Source: Cyanophora paradoxa (taxonomy: Eukaryota > Glaucocystophyceae > Cyanophorales > Cyanophoraceae). Taken from it: a stretch of 64,000 nucleotides of DNA. The position numbers and the translations under genes are program-made. This document shows positions 21,950 through 34,113 of this stretch, piece by piece; within the stretch, counting starts at the first letter, position 1; each line of letters opens with the position of its first letter. The stretch lies in the NCBI GenBank assembly GCA_004431415.1, contig QPMI01000423.1:248001-312000 (forward strand), given 5' to 3'. Below the pieces are notes generated by a model, which ran no database searches, was not told the DNA's origin, and saw only the letters and a list, made by a program, of their open reading frames with translations.

Positions 21950-22540
21950 TGCCGTGTAACACTTAATGCGTTTTTGGATCCGGACCCCTAGTATGCAGAT
22001 TAATGCGGCACCACTGGGCCAAATTAATGCGTTTTGAAGCCTTCTGGCTGCGTGAGGGGGGTACATACCGCAGTTTTCTTAGCGCCTCGCTATTAATGCG
22101 GTCCCAAATTAATGCGTTTCAAGTTTTGCCGCAGGAAAACGCATTAATTAATTGAAGTCCCGACTCCCGAGTCCCGACTCCCGAATCCGGGACTCCGGAT
22201 CCGATCACTGATGATCACGATCCCGATCATGCCGCTTCATGCGATCGCAAGATTCGCGATCGCGACTCGGCGAGTCACATATGCATAGACTCAAACTGAG
22301 TCTGCCAGGCTTGAGTCCCGGAGTCCCATGATTGCCCCGGAGTCCTGACTCCTGAGTCCTGACTCCTGATCATGACCGTCGGACTCCCGATCGCGAGTCC
22401 CGACGTCGACTCCCGAGTCCCGACTTTCTCACTGAGTCAGACTCCCGACTCGGCGACTCCCGAGTCTCGACTCCGGCCGAGTCCCGACTCAGTCGGACAA
22501 TCACTGAGTCAGATCGGATGAGAGATCATGAGACTAGTAC
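21950..22540. repeat. Palindromic composite element, copy B
   Basis: Parallel to the element at 3501-3800: TTAATGCGTTTTTGG near 21963, GGGGGTACATACCGCAG near 22056, GCGCCTCGC near 22082, then a hairpin with perfect 12-bp arms (ATTAATGCGTTT at 22108-22119, complement at 22137-22148). A 350-bp tract of GACTCCCGAGTCC / GGACTCC palindromic repeats follows. The core base differs (TTAATGCG here, TTAGTGCG in copy A), so the copies have diverged but keep base-pairing arms. Confidence 0.6.
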
Positions 22541-23972
22541 TAGATCTCGCCGTCATCTCGGACTGTCATGCACAGTGTCCGACAGTCCGGCGAATTTGCG
22601 ACCGTCCGTCCGGATACGCGGCCGCCGGCCGCCGGCCCAGGCCGGCCGACGCTACTAGTACTAGTAGCACTTAGTCGGATCCAGTCTTCGGAATCCTGAC
22701 GGTGTGACGTCGGTGTCACGGGCCTCACGGCGTCATCCTGATCATGAAGATACGTCCGATTCTCGAACTCGTAAGCCCGGCGAACTCGCCGTGCGTCATG
22801 ATCACCATGCAGAAATTAAGCTATTACTGCCAAAATTGTGCCGATTAATATTACGTATACTGCCAATTTACGAAGTTACGTATACTCGTACTGGGGACTC
22901 AGTGGGGAGTACTGGGGACTGGGGAGTACCAGTATTAGTACTGGCAAATTGTGGCAATTAGGCATTTGAACCCAGAGGCTAAATTGAACCGCATTTCTTG
23001 CATATATGCATGCGCATGAATTTCGAAAGGCCCGGCCTGTCTTGCCGGTGAGTTGCCGGCAACTTGCCGCCTAGCTATAGATTTTGCATTCAACATGAAG
23101 TTTTCTTTCATCGATATCAGAGTCTCAGAGATTCGAAAAAACTTCGGATACGATCGCCGGCGACCGCGCGCCGAGTCGCCGCCGACCGCTCGTTTCGAAT
23201 TCGCGATCATCGGATCGCGATCGCGATTGAGTCTCATAATTGAGATTCGAGAAACCATTTGAAATCTTCGTCCGTCACGGAGTCTCCGTCACGGCGTCAC
23301 GCATGATCATTAATAATCGGATTCATCGCGCGATCGCGTCCGCATGATTGCCATTGATTGGACTGTCTAGATCTGATTCGGGGCCGGCCGGACCGGGCCG
23401 GTAGTACCGGTACCGTTACTACCGTAGAATACTGTAGGCTGTATAGCTGCAGCCTGCAGCCGCTGCAGACAGCCTGCAGACTGCAGTGCAGGCTGTGCAC
23501 GTGCATATGCAGGCTGATGCAGGCTCATGCAGCTGCCACACTGTGACAGGCTGATCATTATGGCATGAGCCTCGGACTCCGGGAGCTGCGCCCGCGGCGG
23601 CCCCGCGCCTGGCCGCGGCGGGAGCGCCAGCCTGGCAGCGACTCGGCGAGCGACCGTCGGACTCGGCGAGCGGCCGCCGGGCGCCGGGCGAGCGCACACG
23701 GTACTGAGTACTAAGTAGTAAGTACTACGGTACTACGGTAGCGCGGCGGCCCTCTAGATCCGGTCCCCGAGGCCGATTAGTATCGCACTGCGGCAATTGC
23801 CAAGTTGGCCCAGGGGAAGTTGGCAAGCGCCTTAACGAGCGAGCGCAGCGCGCGCGGCGGCCGTCTAGATCTAGCTAGGGCGCCTCGAGCTCGCGATCGC
23901 CGAGTCGAACTTGCGCCCCTCAGGGCTCCGGATCCGGCCTGGTCAAGCTGTCAGGGCGCTCAGCGGCTCGCG
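22541..23972. other. Spacer with palindromic clusters upstream of the channel gene
   Basis: Holds GGCCGGC/GCCGGC clusters (about 22620-22650), repeats of ACTGGGGACT (22890-22930), a CTGCAG/GCAGGC-rich run (23436-23540) and CGGTACTGAGTACTAAGTAG-type repeats (23700-23745). The region just before 23973 is open in the frame of the channel's first exon (from 23805), so the true start could lie further upstream. No separate gene is supported. Confidence 0.45.
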
Positions 23973-26900
23973 ATGGAACCATATGGACCCGCGTATACGT
24001 ATGGAAGCCCGCTGCACGCGTACGGGCTCAGCAGGAACCCCAACGCGTACGGCGCCGGCGGCCGCGGGGCAGAAGCAGCCTCTAGTCCTTACGTATACGC
24101 CCCGAGTCCCGCGCGCTCATTCGATGGATCGTACAGCAGCGGCAGTTACTCCCGTCCCGGGCCCGCTACGACGAACTTCGCCAGCGCGCACGTGACGATG
24201 CACCCGGCGGCCGCAGCGCCTGTCCTATCCACATCGCCGGAAGGCTTTGATCATGATCATATGCATATGCATGCATACGAGGCGTCGCAGGACAGCCCGA
24301 CGGGGGCTCTGCTGCTCAGGGGACCACCGACGTCCGACTCCTCCCAGCTCCGGCTGCGCATGCAGCCGCAGATTTCGACACCCAAGGGCGACAGGAGCAA
24401 GGACGACAACAGCAAGAACGTCGTGAAAGCCATCTCCGAGTGCGTGTAGAACGTAATTATAAACTGCGACGCTGTAAAGTCCACGTTTACGTCAAACTGT
24501 GCATATTATCATGCATATAATTATAAGCCGCTCTAACAGTTTGCGCGTGCAGCCTCTTCCAGGACATGAAGCTCGATGTGCGCGCCACGGAGATCTACCT
24601 CCGCGTCTGGCGCAAGCGCCTCGCTCGGTACGAGCTCTACCGGTAAGCCAATTCGAACCGGGCCCGGGCTCGCACACATACATATGCATGATCGCGCATG
24701 CACACACGCCGACGTCGACGCGCAGCGACTTCGTCTTGTACACCGTCTTCGTGCTCCTGTTCGCCTCGCTTGCCGTTCGCGTCATCCCAGTGGGTTCGTC
24801 GCCCTGTCCCGCCCCCTCGAGCTCGCCGCGAGCGCATCGCGCCCCAAACCTGCAACCTCTCTTACCTCTGCGCTTCGCAGCGGTGCGCCCTATGGCTTTC
24901 TCGGGCTCTCTTTCTCTTTCTCGCCATCCTCTTTTCGGCCCCAGTGCCCTCGTCCTCTTCTTCCCTCACTTTCGGTCCTCGTACATGTGCACACTGTGAC
25001 AGATAGCGCAGCAGTAGGCTTTCTCCCGCTCCTCCCTGCCCCCCCCCCCCTCCCCCCCCCTCCCCTCCCCCCTCCCCTCCCCCGCCCCCCTCTCTCCTTC
25101 CCTGACAGAGGACCCACGCAGATTAATTATGAGCAGAACGAGAGCTTGATTGTTGACGGGCACCTTGACTTGGAGGAGGTGCGCGCGGGGTTGGCGCGTT
25201 CACACAATATAATCAACCAAGTGATTAACTATTCACGTCCTTCCCAGGCCTTCGAGAACATTAAAAACGTCGGTGCGCAAGCGCCCTCCCCCTGCTCCTG
25301 CCTCTCCCGGCCTTGCCTATCGATTTCCTCAATCTCGATCCTCCGCAGACGATGTGTTCGACTGGCTGTCGGATGTCCTCCTGCCGCTAACGAACCCCGC
25401 AAACCCTCAACACGGATCCTTCCGGTGGTTCCGCCGACAGATTGGCGCCGTCCGTATTCGGCAGGTGCACTTAATCTGGCTCGATGGATAATAAGCCCCT
25501 CTTCATCTCGGCCTCTAGATCTAGTTATAACGGACCACCAGATACGTAGCACGGCATACACGTGTAAGGCGGCAAGCGCCGGTCAAGGCAAGCTCACTGA
25601 ATCGCGGTCTGCCTCGCTCTTCCTAGCATCATCATTTGATCAATCGCTTGACTTCGACGATCAGGTGCTTCCATGATTTCGGTCCAGGCAGCGAGGAACG
25701 TGCGCCATTCGGCCTCGAGACCGATGCGTGCGCATGCAGACACCGTCCCTTCCCGGAAAAAATTACTGCGCTTGCGTTATGAATGGCGTCGCCAATCGCA
25801 AACCGTCAGGTGGACGTGGCGTGGGGGTATGGCTGACCTGAAGCCATCTTCGGGGTACCTTCGGGACTGGATCACGGGTGACGCCATCTCGTCTTACGGG
25901 CGGGTATGCTTGCCTGAGCCTCTTGAATGTTCATTTGATTTCCACTGCTTATTTGCACTGCTCGCTTGACAGGGCGGATACACAGTGACGCTTCCCTTCG
26001 GCCGCATTGACGAGAACCTCGTAACCATTTCCCAACTCAAGGTCCGGTCGCAGCGGAACGCGCGAGCTCATTATGTTCATCTGCATACGTGGCTGAAAGG
26101 GGGCCAAAATGTGCGAATCAGAGCACCTTCTGGCTGGACGCAGGCACGCGCGCTGTGACTGTGGAGGCAAACTGGCAGAACCCGCACACGAGTGCGTTCG
26201 CGCGCGCAATGAAATTAAAGTCTACGCCGCTGCATATGCGGGCGACAGTCGAAGGTCAACGTTAATCCCAACCACCCCCCAGACACATTCATCACGATGG
26301 TCTTCTTACTCGAGTTTCCGACCGCTGTTCGTCTTGTGCATATATATTTGTTCGATTCCCGGAGTCTCATCTCTGTGCTCCCTGGGACGTGTACAGGGCC
26401 TCGTAATGCCGAGCGTGCAAGTCGACACTCTGCACTTGGACACTTTCGAGTGGCTCACTGCTTTAATTGGTGCGGGCTTCGGACAGCCGCCCTATCGCTA
26501 GCTATATATAGGCCTGAAGCAGGGGGGGTCATTCACATTAATATTAATTATTATTGGCCCCGGCTCGGTCCGCGCACTTATGAATGCAGCCGTCGTGTTC
26601 TACTTTCTCGTCCTCTGTACGTATACCTTCATTTTCGGCACGGCCCGCGGCTGATCTGTTTGCAATCATTTTCGGATGCGCGCCATTCCACCGTTGCTCT
26701 TTGCAGGGTACATCGGTCGTGAATTCGTCGAGATGTGGCAGCATGGTTTCATTGGTTATTTTAGAGGTCTGCTTGAGCTCGAGCCTGCATGCAAGCGAGT
26801 GTCGCTTGCATATAAACATGAGATGGCGCAGCCGACAAGTGGAATCTTCTCGATCTTCCCAACCTGGTCCTCCTACTCTGCGCTGGTGTCTTCGGCCTTC

Positions 26901-28501
26901 AGTACTGTATGCATATGAGTCATCATGATCGAATTCCAATCTTCGTTACCTCCATTAATTTCTCCGTCTTTGTCAGACGTTTTCTGTGTCGACCTGCGAA
27001 CGGACTTGGACGAAGGCATCGATCCTGCCCGCTTCTACGATTTTAGCCGGGGCTTGCACCTGATGAACCTCATCCAGCAGGTGCGCATGCGATATATCTA
27101 GATCGACAAACTGCAGCCGCTCGCACGATCGACGTCGGTTACCGAGTTATTGATTCGATTCACATTCTACTGCGGTAGCTCGCCGGCGTGTCGCTTTTCT
27201 TTTGCTGCGTGCGGGCGTACAAGTATCTTGAACTCACCCCGCGGCTTGCTGTTCTAACAAACACGATCACAAAGGTGCGAATTCGAATGCCTTGACATCG
27301 TTCAACAAAACACGATCAATTGAATTGATCATGATTTGATATTGGGGCAGGCTGTGCCCGACCTGGCCGCCTTTGTTTTCATCTTCGGTCTGCGCGCCGC
27401 AATTCAACCCCCCCCCCTTAAGCGACTCTCACGGCGCTATTATTGCAGCGATTCTCTTCTGTGGATACGCCGCGATGGCATGTGTCATCTTTGTGCGCCA
27501 TCTTTTACAGCCAGTACTCTTTCATTAAATAAAATATTTGCTTAATGTTCTTATGTGCTCATTCGCACTCTGTGCGAATTGGTTTGCAGGGACACCGCCT
27601 TTCAGGTTACATGCCCTCCTCCCTCTGGTATCTTCAGGCCATTAACAACAAGCATCGTCATCCTCAGAGTTCCGCTCTTTCAAAAGCAGCTTTGCGAATC
27701 TGTTTGGGTGCATGCATATGCGCTTCACGATGATCCGCTCCTTAAAACCACGCCTGGTCGATTACAATCTACAATTGCAATCTATCAAAAACCCTTAAGC
27801 ACGCACACCCCTTCTTAAAAATAACTTGCGATGCAGCAACTTAAGCGGGGGATTCGAAGCTGCGAAGATGGCCGAAATCTCCCCTGTTGCTGGCCTCGTA
27901 AGTCCTCTTTGGCGCATGCTTCGATTCTGCTTCTTTACTCCATGCTGAAGCTCTTCCCGTTCAGTTCTTCTACTTCTCGTTCATTGTGATCATGGGCCTT
28001 ATCCTTGTGGTCCGCTCATTACTATAATATAAATTTGGGCCCCAAAACGATTGCCGCCCGGCCCGCAATCAACAAGTTTTGTCTTCAAATTCGCAGAACA
28101 TTTTCATTGCAATCGTGAGCAAGGTCAGCGATTGTAATCTATTGTTGGACTTCATCTTTGAATGCTTTCAACCTGATCATTTAATCCTGCCCTCCCGGCT
28201 CCATTCCGAACGTCCTACAGAACTACGAAGATGCCGGGTGAGCCTTCGGCCGTTGCACGTCAAAGAACTCTTGCACGCCCCCTCGGCGCTCACTGCGCAT
28301 GCGCTCGTCGCAACCAGAGTGGAGGCAGTGAAGCGGCAGGAGGAGCTGGAAGAGCTGCTCTCCCCAGAAGACCAGCTGAGCCCCTTCAAGAAGATCACCG
28401 GAGCCAGGCTCGAGATCAAAAGAGTTAAACGCAAGCTCCCAGACGTAGAGCTGAAGAACCTGCACAACTCGACACTCCGCATCCGGGTGCGATCGAGATG
28501 A
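23973..28501 (+). CDS. Polycystin-2-like (PKD2/TRPP) cation channel
   Basis: Many exons. Exon 1 (23973-24445) is a Tyr/Gly/Pro- and His-rich cytosolic tail; it joins in phase (SECV + LFQDMK) to ATEIYLRVWRKRLARYELY and the first membrane helix (FVLYTVFVLLFASLAVRVIP). The extracellular polycystin (TOP) domain follows: VFDWLSDVLLPLTN, IGAVRIRQ, CFHDFGPGSEERAPFGLETD, GGYTVTLPFGRIDENLVTIS, WLDAGTRAVTVEANWQNP, then FLLEFPTAVRLV and MPSVQVDTLHLDTFEWLTA. These match PKD2 YYLDLG, RGTRAVFIDF and LLVEFPATGG. Later helices: VVFYFLVL, YIGREFVEMWQHG, RGLHLMNLIQQ, LAGVSLFFCCVRAYKYLELT, AVPDLAAFVFIFG, CGYAAMACVIF + GDTAFQ, FFYFSFIVIMGLILV and NIFIAIVSK (PKD2 LLNMFLAII). A C-terminal coiled coil (VEAVKRQEELEELLSPEDQL) follows. 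Polycystins are non-selective/Ca2+ channels, often ciliary. A stop at 28499-28501 ends this form; an in-phase donor at 28485 would let it continue. Confidence 0.85.
25038..25090 (+). other. C-rich pyrimidine tract in channel intron
   Basis: CCCCCCCCCCTCCCCCCCCTCCCCTCCC-type run ending about 25 bases before the acceptor CCCTGACAG at 25106, which opens the exon reading PTQINYEQNESLIVDG. It acts as a C-rich polypyrimidine tract. Confidence 0.6.
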
Positions 28502-28607
28502 GATTGAGTATTGAAGACACTTCCGCGCCGGCCTGGGGCCCGCCCGCTATTCTCAAACTCGAAAGCACCCGCACATTTTAGTGCTTACGACCGCCGGAAC
28601 AGTTCTG

Positions 28608-31600
28608 GCTCTCAGAGGATTACTGCCAACCAAAAGACTTCAACTCGAAGGCTCGAAAGGCCCTTGCTTTCATGCATAAAAAGCAACGAGAAAAACGGGA
28701 GAAACTCGAGGTGCGCTTTATTCTGACGCGCATTGTTTCATTTTGCATTGTGGGTCAAGCTTGCGCAGGCGCAGTCGCCCGAGGGAACCGAAAAGAAGAA
28801 TATTAATGACAAGGTGGACAAGTGGCAGTTTTTCAAGGAGGCGCTAGAAAAACTTTTGAAGCCCGAGGATAAATATGACGATGGTCTGCCTGACGAGGTG
28901 CAGAATCGCTTGCACCCCGCCCACCTCACATTCTACATTAGTTCAGAGTCCACTGCTCGCGAACGGATTTGCTCATGATCACAAGCTTATGGCTCGATTC
29001 TGCAGGATGGGATCCATGCGGAGGTGGTGACGGACCTGAGCGACCCCAAGGCTCGCTTCATGATGGACGTCCTCCGCGTGCGGATTGAATACGTCCCTAG
29101 CTATAGGCTAGGGCCAGGAGAAAGCGCGCGCAATGCTTACTGTCAGCTTTTTTTTGCGGGCCTCCAGACCCACCTGTTCCTCAAGTTGATGGGGAGGCGC
29201 TTAGAGAAGGCGGAGGCTGCAGAGAGTGATGAGCCGAAGACGCCCACGCGCACGCGCGGAATGCCGGACCGTGGATTGACGTCGACGGTCGCCAAACCCG
29301 AGCCGACTGCTGCCGCCGTCGCTTCGGCTGCCGCTTCTGCTTCCGAGGTCGTGATCGCCCATCTCATGGTTTGCGGGGTGAGCTTCGAGTTCCCGCCCTC
29401 GTGGTGCAGCCTACCCGGCTGCGAGAGAACCGCGGTCGATTCGCGTGCATGCGCAGATTACGAACAAGTACGTCGATGTAGAGCTGAGCGATGCGGATTA
29501 CACATTCCGCAACTTCATCAGAGAGAGAACGGACAGCCCGTGGTGGCTAAGCGGTGTGAAGTGGTGCCTTGGAATAACAGATTCGAAACTCGAAGGCAAA
29601 GTGCAGCTGCAAGAGGGCGACTATCTCAAGATCACGCCGAGGCGAGCATCCCTCGAGCTCTCAGCTGCTGAATTTGTGATATCGTGAATCTCAGGGCCCG
29701 AACAAAGGTCGCCTACTATCTGTACATGAACAATACGAACTCGGTTCTGCACAATCGCGTCCTCCACACGTTCGAGAACTTCCGCGTTCCGCTGCCAAGC
29801 CGCCTCATTGAGGATTTGGACGTAAGCATCCGCCCCCGATGCTGGTCAAGCCTCGCATGCGAGAGCACTCTGACGTCGACGCCTCGGGCGGTCGCGGCTG
29901 CGCAGCTGGAGGAGGCGCTGATGAGCATCAGCAGCCGGAATAGCGAGCTCCGACGGCTGCTGGACGACCGCGGCGCATACCGCGTTCTGACCCCCGCCCG
30001 CTTCGTCCGCCGCACGTACTCTCTCGACGACATGCTCTCGGTTCGTTCGAATTGCAGCCAAGTACTAGTGTATTGCGCGCACGTGCGATATCACGCCGCG
30101 ATGACGGAGCGTCAGATCGTTCGAGCGCTCAAGGAATTCGCAGCCACAAGCCACGCGACGGTCCGGTCGATCAACCTCCCGCTTCGCCGCTCGCGGAGCG
30201 GCCGCGAGATCGACCCTGCACTCGCGGCTGCAGGACGTCGGGGACGATGCGTTCCGCCTGCTCGTCGAGGACGCAGTGCTGATCGACGCCCTCTACCGCG
30301 CCGTGCGCTGTCCTTCACGCATATTAAAGTTGAAGTTCTACAGTAGAAAGACCTTTAAGCGTAAGCAGATGGAATCCATCACGCTTAAAAATTCGCGATC
30401 GGCAGGCAATCGGAGAGGCGACGAAGTGCGTGGTTGACCTCGTCGAAAAGTTAAAGTATGCTGGGCGAACAGACTCAAAGCTGGCAGGCGAGCGCCCTCT
30501 ACATTGCTCTTAATTAATGCTGATGCTGCCATGGCCATTCTCTAATTATAAGCCGGACTACACGATCGCAGGGGGGCATACACACGTGCACTCCAGCGCA
30601 TCTGATCTCATGTCGGGCCGCCGCAAGGCGATTCGCGAAGTCGGAGTGCGCCTCCACAAGATTCATTAAATTTAAAGCTTAAGCTTCAGTGTATGCGCAA
30701 TTAAATAAAAAGAGCTGCAGGGCGAAAAGAAAATTCTGGAGCGCGCGGGCTTGAGCCCGTTGTTCTATGAGCATCTGACGGTGGCAGCGGATGAGGTAGC
30801 TTGACTTTAATAGTCAATGATTATTTATTTCCAGCATTCCGATATTCTAGACCTGAGTTCTGGAGTAACAGTTCGACCGGCGTGTACAAGACCTCTTTCT
30901 CACGATTTTGAACGCGTCTGCATCTGACGCCGACGGACAATCGCTCATCATCCGAGAGTCGCTCCGTTTTGATGAGGTCAGTGTCTAGTTACAATCAGCG
31001 TTAATAGCCGATATGCATAACTTTTCGGTATCGATATCGATCGTCCGGCAGGTAGCGGATATAGTCCGCGACATCACAATCAAGAAGCATTTCGGTGCAA
31101 ACGAGCTTGATGTCAAGACAGAGGCAAGTTATATAATTATGCTTCGACGGCGCCGGAAATGCTCGTTGTGTGTCGTTTGCGCGCGTTCTTAAAAAACTCA
31201 ATTGCTGTGTGACGCAGACTCTGCGCTTCCTCACGACACTCCCCGCGCAATGCTTTGTCAAAATGGACATGGTTCGTAGCATGGCGCTCGCATTTTGTTG
31301 ATCATGATGTGAACATGCATGTCCTCAGGACGCCGAGAAGACCGCTATCTGGATACCGAACCCCTACAACTCGGGCGCCATTTCAAAGGACGCGTGCGCG
31401 CTAGACAAATCTTGTGTCTATAGCATTCCATATTGCGTTGTTTCTCACGCGCGCGCGGCCGCGGCCGCGGGGGCAGTCGGGAGAAGCTTCTCGACTCCCT
31501 GCGACGCATCAAGGTTGTGATATCCATTGGGGAGTTGCGATCCGTCGCCGACGGCCAACACGCCAACGTCAACGACGACGGGTCGGTCTACTATGTGTTC

Positions 31601-33420
31601 GACAACACCTCGGTCTGTCGCAACGATAACCCCGCTCGCGTTCGAGCTGCAACATATACAAAGAACGATATCGACGAAGCTTGCAATTGCAGTTGTGGAT
31701 GAAGGAAGAACAAGTCTCTCTCCTCGTCGCGCTCGGGATGTTGTTCCACGACGAGTGGGTTCGCAGCCACCTGAAGGACGGTTGGAAGTGCGTCACTTTG
31801 GCCTCCATTGAATTTGCGGGTTCTATTCGTGTTCACAACAGTACAGGTACAGCGAAAATGGCGACGATGACGAGAAAAAGCTCAGCGGGGACTTCTTTGT
31901 GAGCGCGCTTTCGCAAATTTAAGTTCGGACATCGATCGGCTTGTAACGCACACGTCCACGTACGCGCAGCACCTCCTGTCTTCCACAAACACTACCCCTG
32001 GATCCCAGAATCAAAGGAAGGGCGAGGACGCCAACAAGACAGCCGAGGAAAAGACCCAGCGAAAAGAGCGAGGAAGCCAACAGAAAGCTGAGAAGTCTTT
32101 CGAGGAACTCTTTCGCGAGGCTCAGAAAGCGACACCTGACAATGAAGAGAAAACGAATGAGGAAACCTGGAAGATGAAAAGGCAGCGGAAGCTTGATGAG
32201 CAAATTAGCGGGGCTTTGGAGGTACGTGGATAACGCAACACGCATTATGAACTTCCAACTCCAACTTCTGACGCGCGCTTCACTGAGGCAGATCCTTTAT
32301 GCAGCCATGTATTGCGGGTTCGATTCTTGTTGTAGTCGTAATGTGTTGAATTTCCCCGCATTTTGTGACCGACGTACTTCACAGATATAAATTTGAGCCG
32401 CCGAATATTAACAGCAAGACCCCGACAGTGATCAAAGATGCTGTAATGGCAGAACCGGAATGGCTGGAATACATTAAGAAAAACAATCTTGCGAAAGTGC
32501 GTGTCCTTATTTCACCGACTGTTTTAACGATCTGCGAATTTCTCGGATATCCGATGTTTTTTGAATTCCATTGTTTCGTATCGGTTCGCTTACCTACCCA
32601 TGATTGCTCAGGATTATGTTCTACTCAAAATTAAAGACAAAAAGTACGCGCACAAAGACGCTGGCGACGATCGCGAGGAGACGATGGGGCTTCTCGTCGA
32701 TCTGCTTGCGAGGAACGCGCACGAAGTATGGGCCCGCAAGAAGAAGCGCGAAGGCTTGCCCCTCTCTTATAATTTCTCTCGCCGTACATGCATATGCCTT
32801 TTTACGCGCGTGCGCATGCAGGGTTCATGTATGGACCCGATAGGAGCAAGCAGCGCAAGATGAGCAGCCGGCTGGTCCGCTTTGAATTTCCGATCCATTA
32901 AAATTTCTCGATCAGTTCCCTTCGATCCGAGTTCCTGGTCGCTTTAATTTGTTCGCACGGCCAGGTGCCCTACGAGTGCCTGGGAGTGCACGAGCGCGAG
33001 AAGCTTGATCGAACCGAAGAGTCGCGCATCGAGGTTCTGGACGAGCAAGCGATGGCCCAGAAGGGAGTCGAAGGTGAGCCGCGGCGGCTCTCGAACGCGA
33101 ACTCAAAGGCATCGCTAGCGCCGGCTGCTCCTATACGCACATTGACGCCAGCCACGCCTTGCGCACTCCACAGTGGTGCTTCGGCTGCTTGTTGCGTGTG
33201 GTTTCTCGATTGTGCCTCCGAAGCGCCTATCGGCGTTGGAAGCTGGATTCGCTACGAGCTGGCACCAAGTTTACCGCCTGGTTTCGAATTTTTAGATATA
33301 TATATGACGTTTATTACGATGTTAAAAGCCAAACCTGTCCAACACCTCAGCTTGCAATTGCTGCAAATATGTGACGTCGACGTTTTTCAATCTGACCACC
33401 GATCCCGAGATATTTAATCG
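28608..33420 (+). CDS. Ryanodine-receptor-domain protein (possible 3' part of the channel gene)
   Basis: Series of exons in order: DYCQPKDFNSKARKALAFMH (28618), AQSPEGTEKKNINDKVDKWQ (28770), DGIHAEVVTDLSDPKARFMM (29007), THLFLKLMGRRLEKAEAAES (29169), ITNKYVDVELSDADYTFRNF (29458), YMNNTNSVLHNRVLHTFENF (about 29720), LEEALMSISSRNSELRRLLD (29908), helical exons at 30710-31270, EKLLDSLRRIKVVISIGELR (31480), SSDIDRLVTHTSTYAQHLLS with a lysine-rich tail (31925-32220), YKFEPPNINS (32383), EETMGLLVDLLARNAHEVWA (32679) and, after a GC-donor intron, GFMYGPDRSKQRKMSSRL joined to VPYECLGVHEREKLDR (32821-33010). The last parts follow the Ryr domain pattern (AxxxHxxWAxxxxxxGWxYG...LVPYxxLxxxEKxxDR). The middle may be a RIH-like helical solenoid, which is inference. 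No pore segment of its own is seen. The end beyond 33075 is unclear. Confidence 0.6.
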
Positions 33421-34113
33421 ATCGCGATCTGCTATTAGTATCTTGATGCGCGCGCAGGCTATACGTACACGCTACCAAAGCGCGTTCCATGGCCAGCGTC
33501 TTGCTTTGATTTCTGCTGGCCGTACACACTTTACGCCATCAAGGGAAGGGGGTGGGGAGGGGGGATGGGGGGCGCCGGCCGCCGGCCGCGCGGGCCTCGC
33601 TGTCCGGAGGGCCCAGGAGACAAAAGAGGCCGCGCCCTCTCTCGCTGCCCCGTTCCGGAGCCCGCTGAACTGCGCATGCTCCCCGGGCCCGGGAGCCGCG
33701 AGTACTAGGCCAGTCCCGCTCCCCGCGTACGGCCCCCTAGGCCCCTAGGACTCCGGGTGCCTAGGCCTCGAATTCGGACCAATATTAAAATAATTAATGA
33801 TCGCAATCGAGCTGCCTCCCACGATTCCTGCCTTCTAGAATCAGAATCAGATCAGGCCCAGCCCCGGCCTGATTCTACGTTCGGTATACGCCCGCCGCCT
33901 CGCCCACACCAGCTGTACGCCGGCCCATGGCAACTTCTTCCCCGGCTCATATGCATTTATCAGAATTACTTTTACACTGTGACATTGGATTGGCTTTACT
34001 TGCACCTACTACAGTCACACATAAGCTCATACTACTACATTGTGGCCCCTCAAATTTTGGCGCATGCGCATGTACATGTGACACCCATGCAACACACGCC
34101 GGGGTCCAGATTT
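33421..34113. other. Spacer at the compartment boundary
   Basis: Switches from moderate GC to GC-rich near 33540, returns to AT-balanced at 33780-34120 (TTACTTTTACACTGTGACAT), then enters the GC-rich block for good. 3' untranslated regions of the flanking convergent genes probably lie here. No gene is seen. Confidence 0.45.

Noticed and set aside
23805-23972. Upstream in-frame extension of the polycystin first exon
   Set aside because: The extension is Arg/Ala-rich and lies in palindromic spacer sequence; the start at 23973 begins the distinctive Tyr/Gly-rich tail. It cannot be excluded without cDNA.
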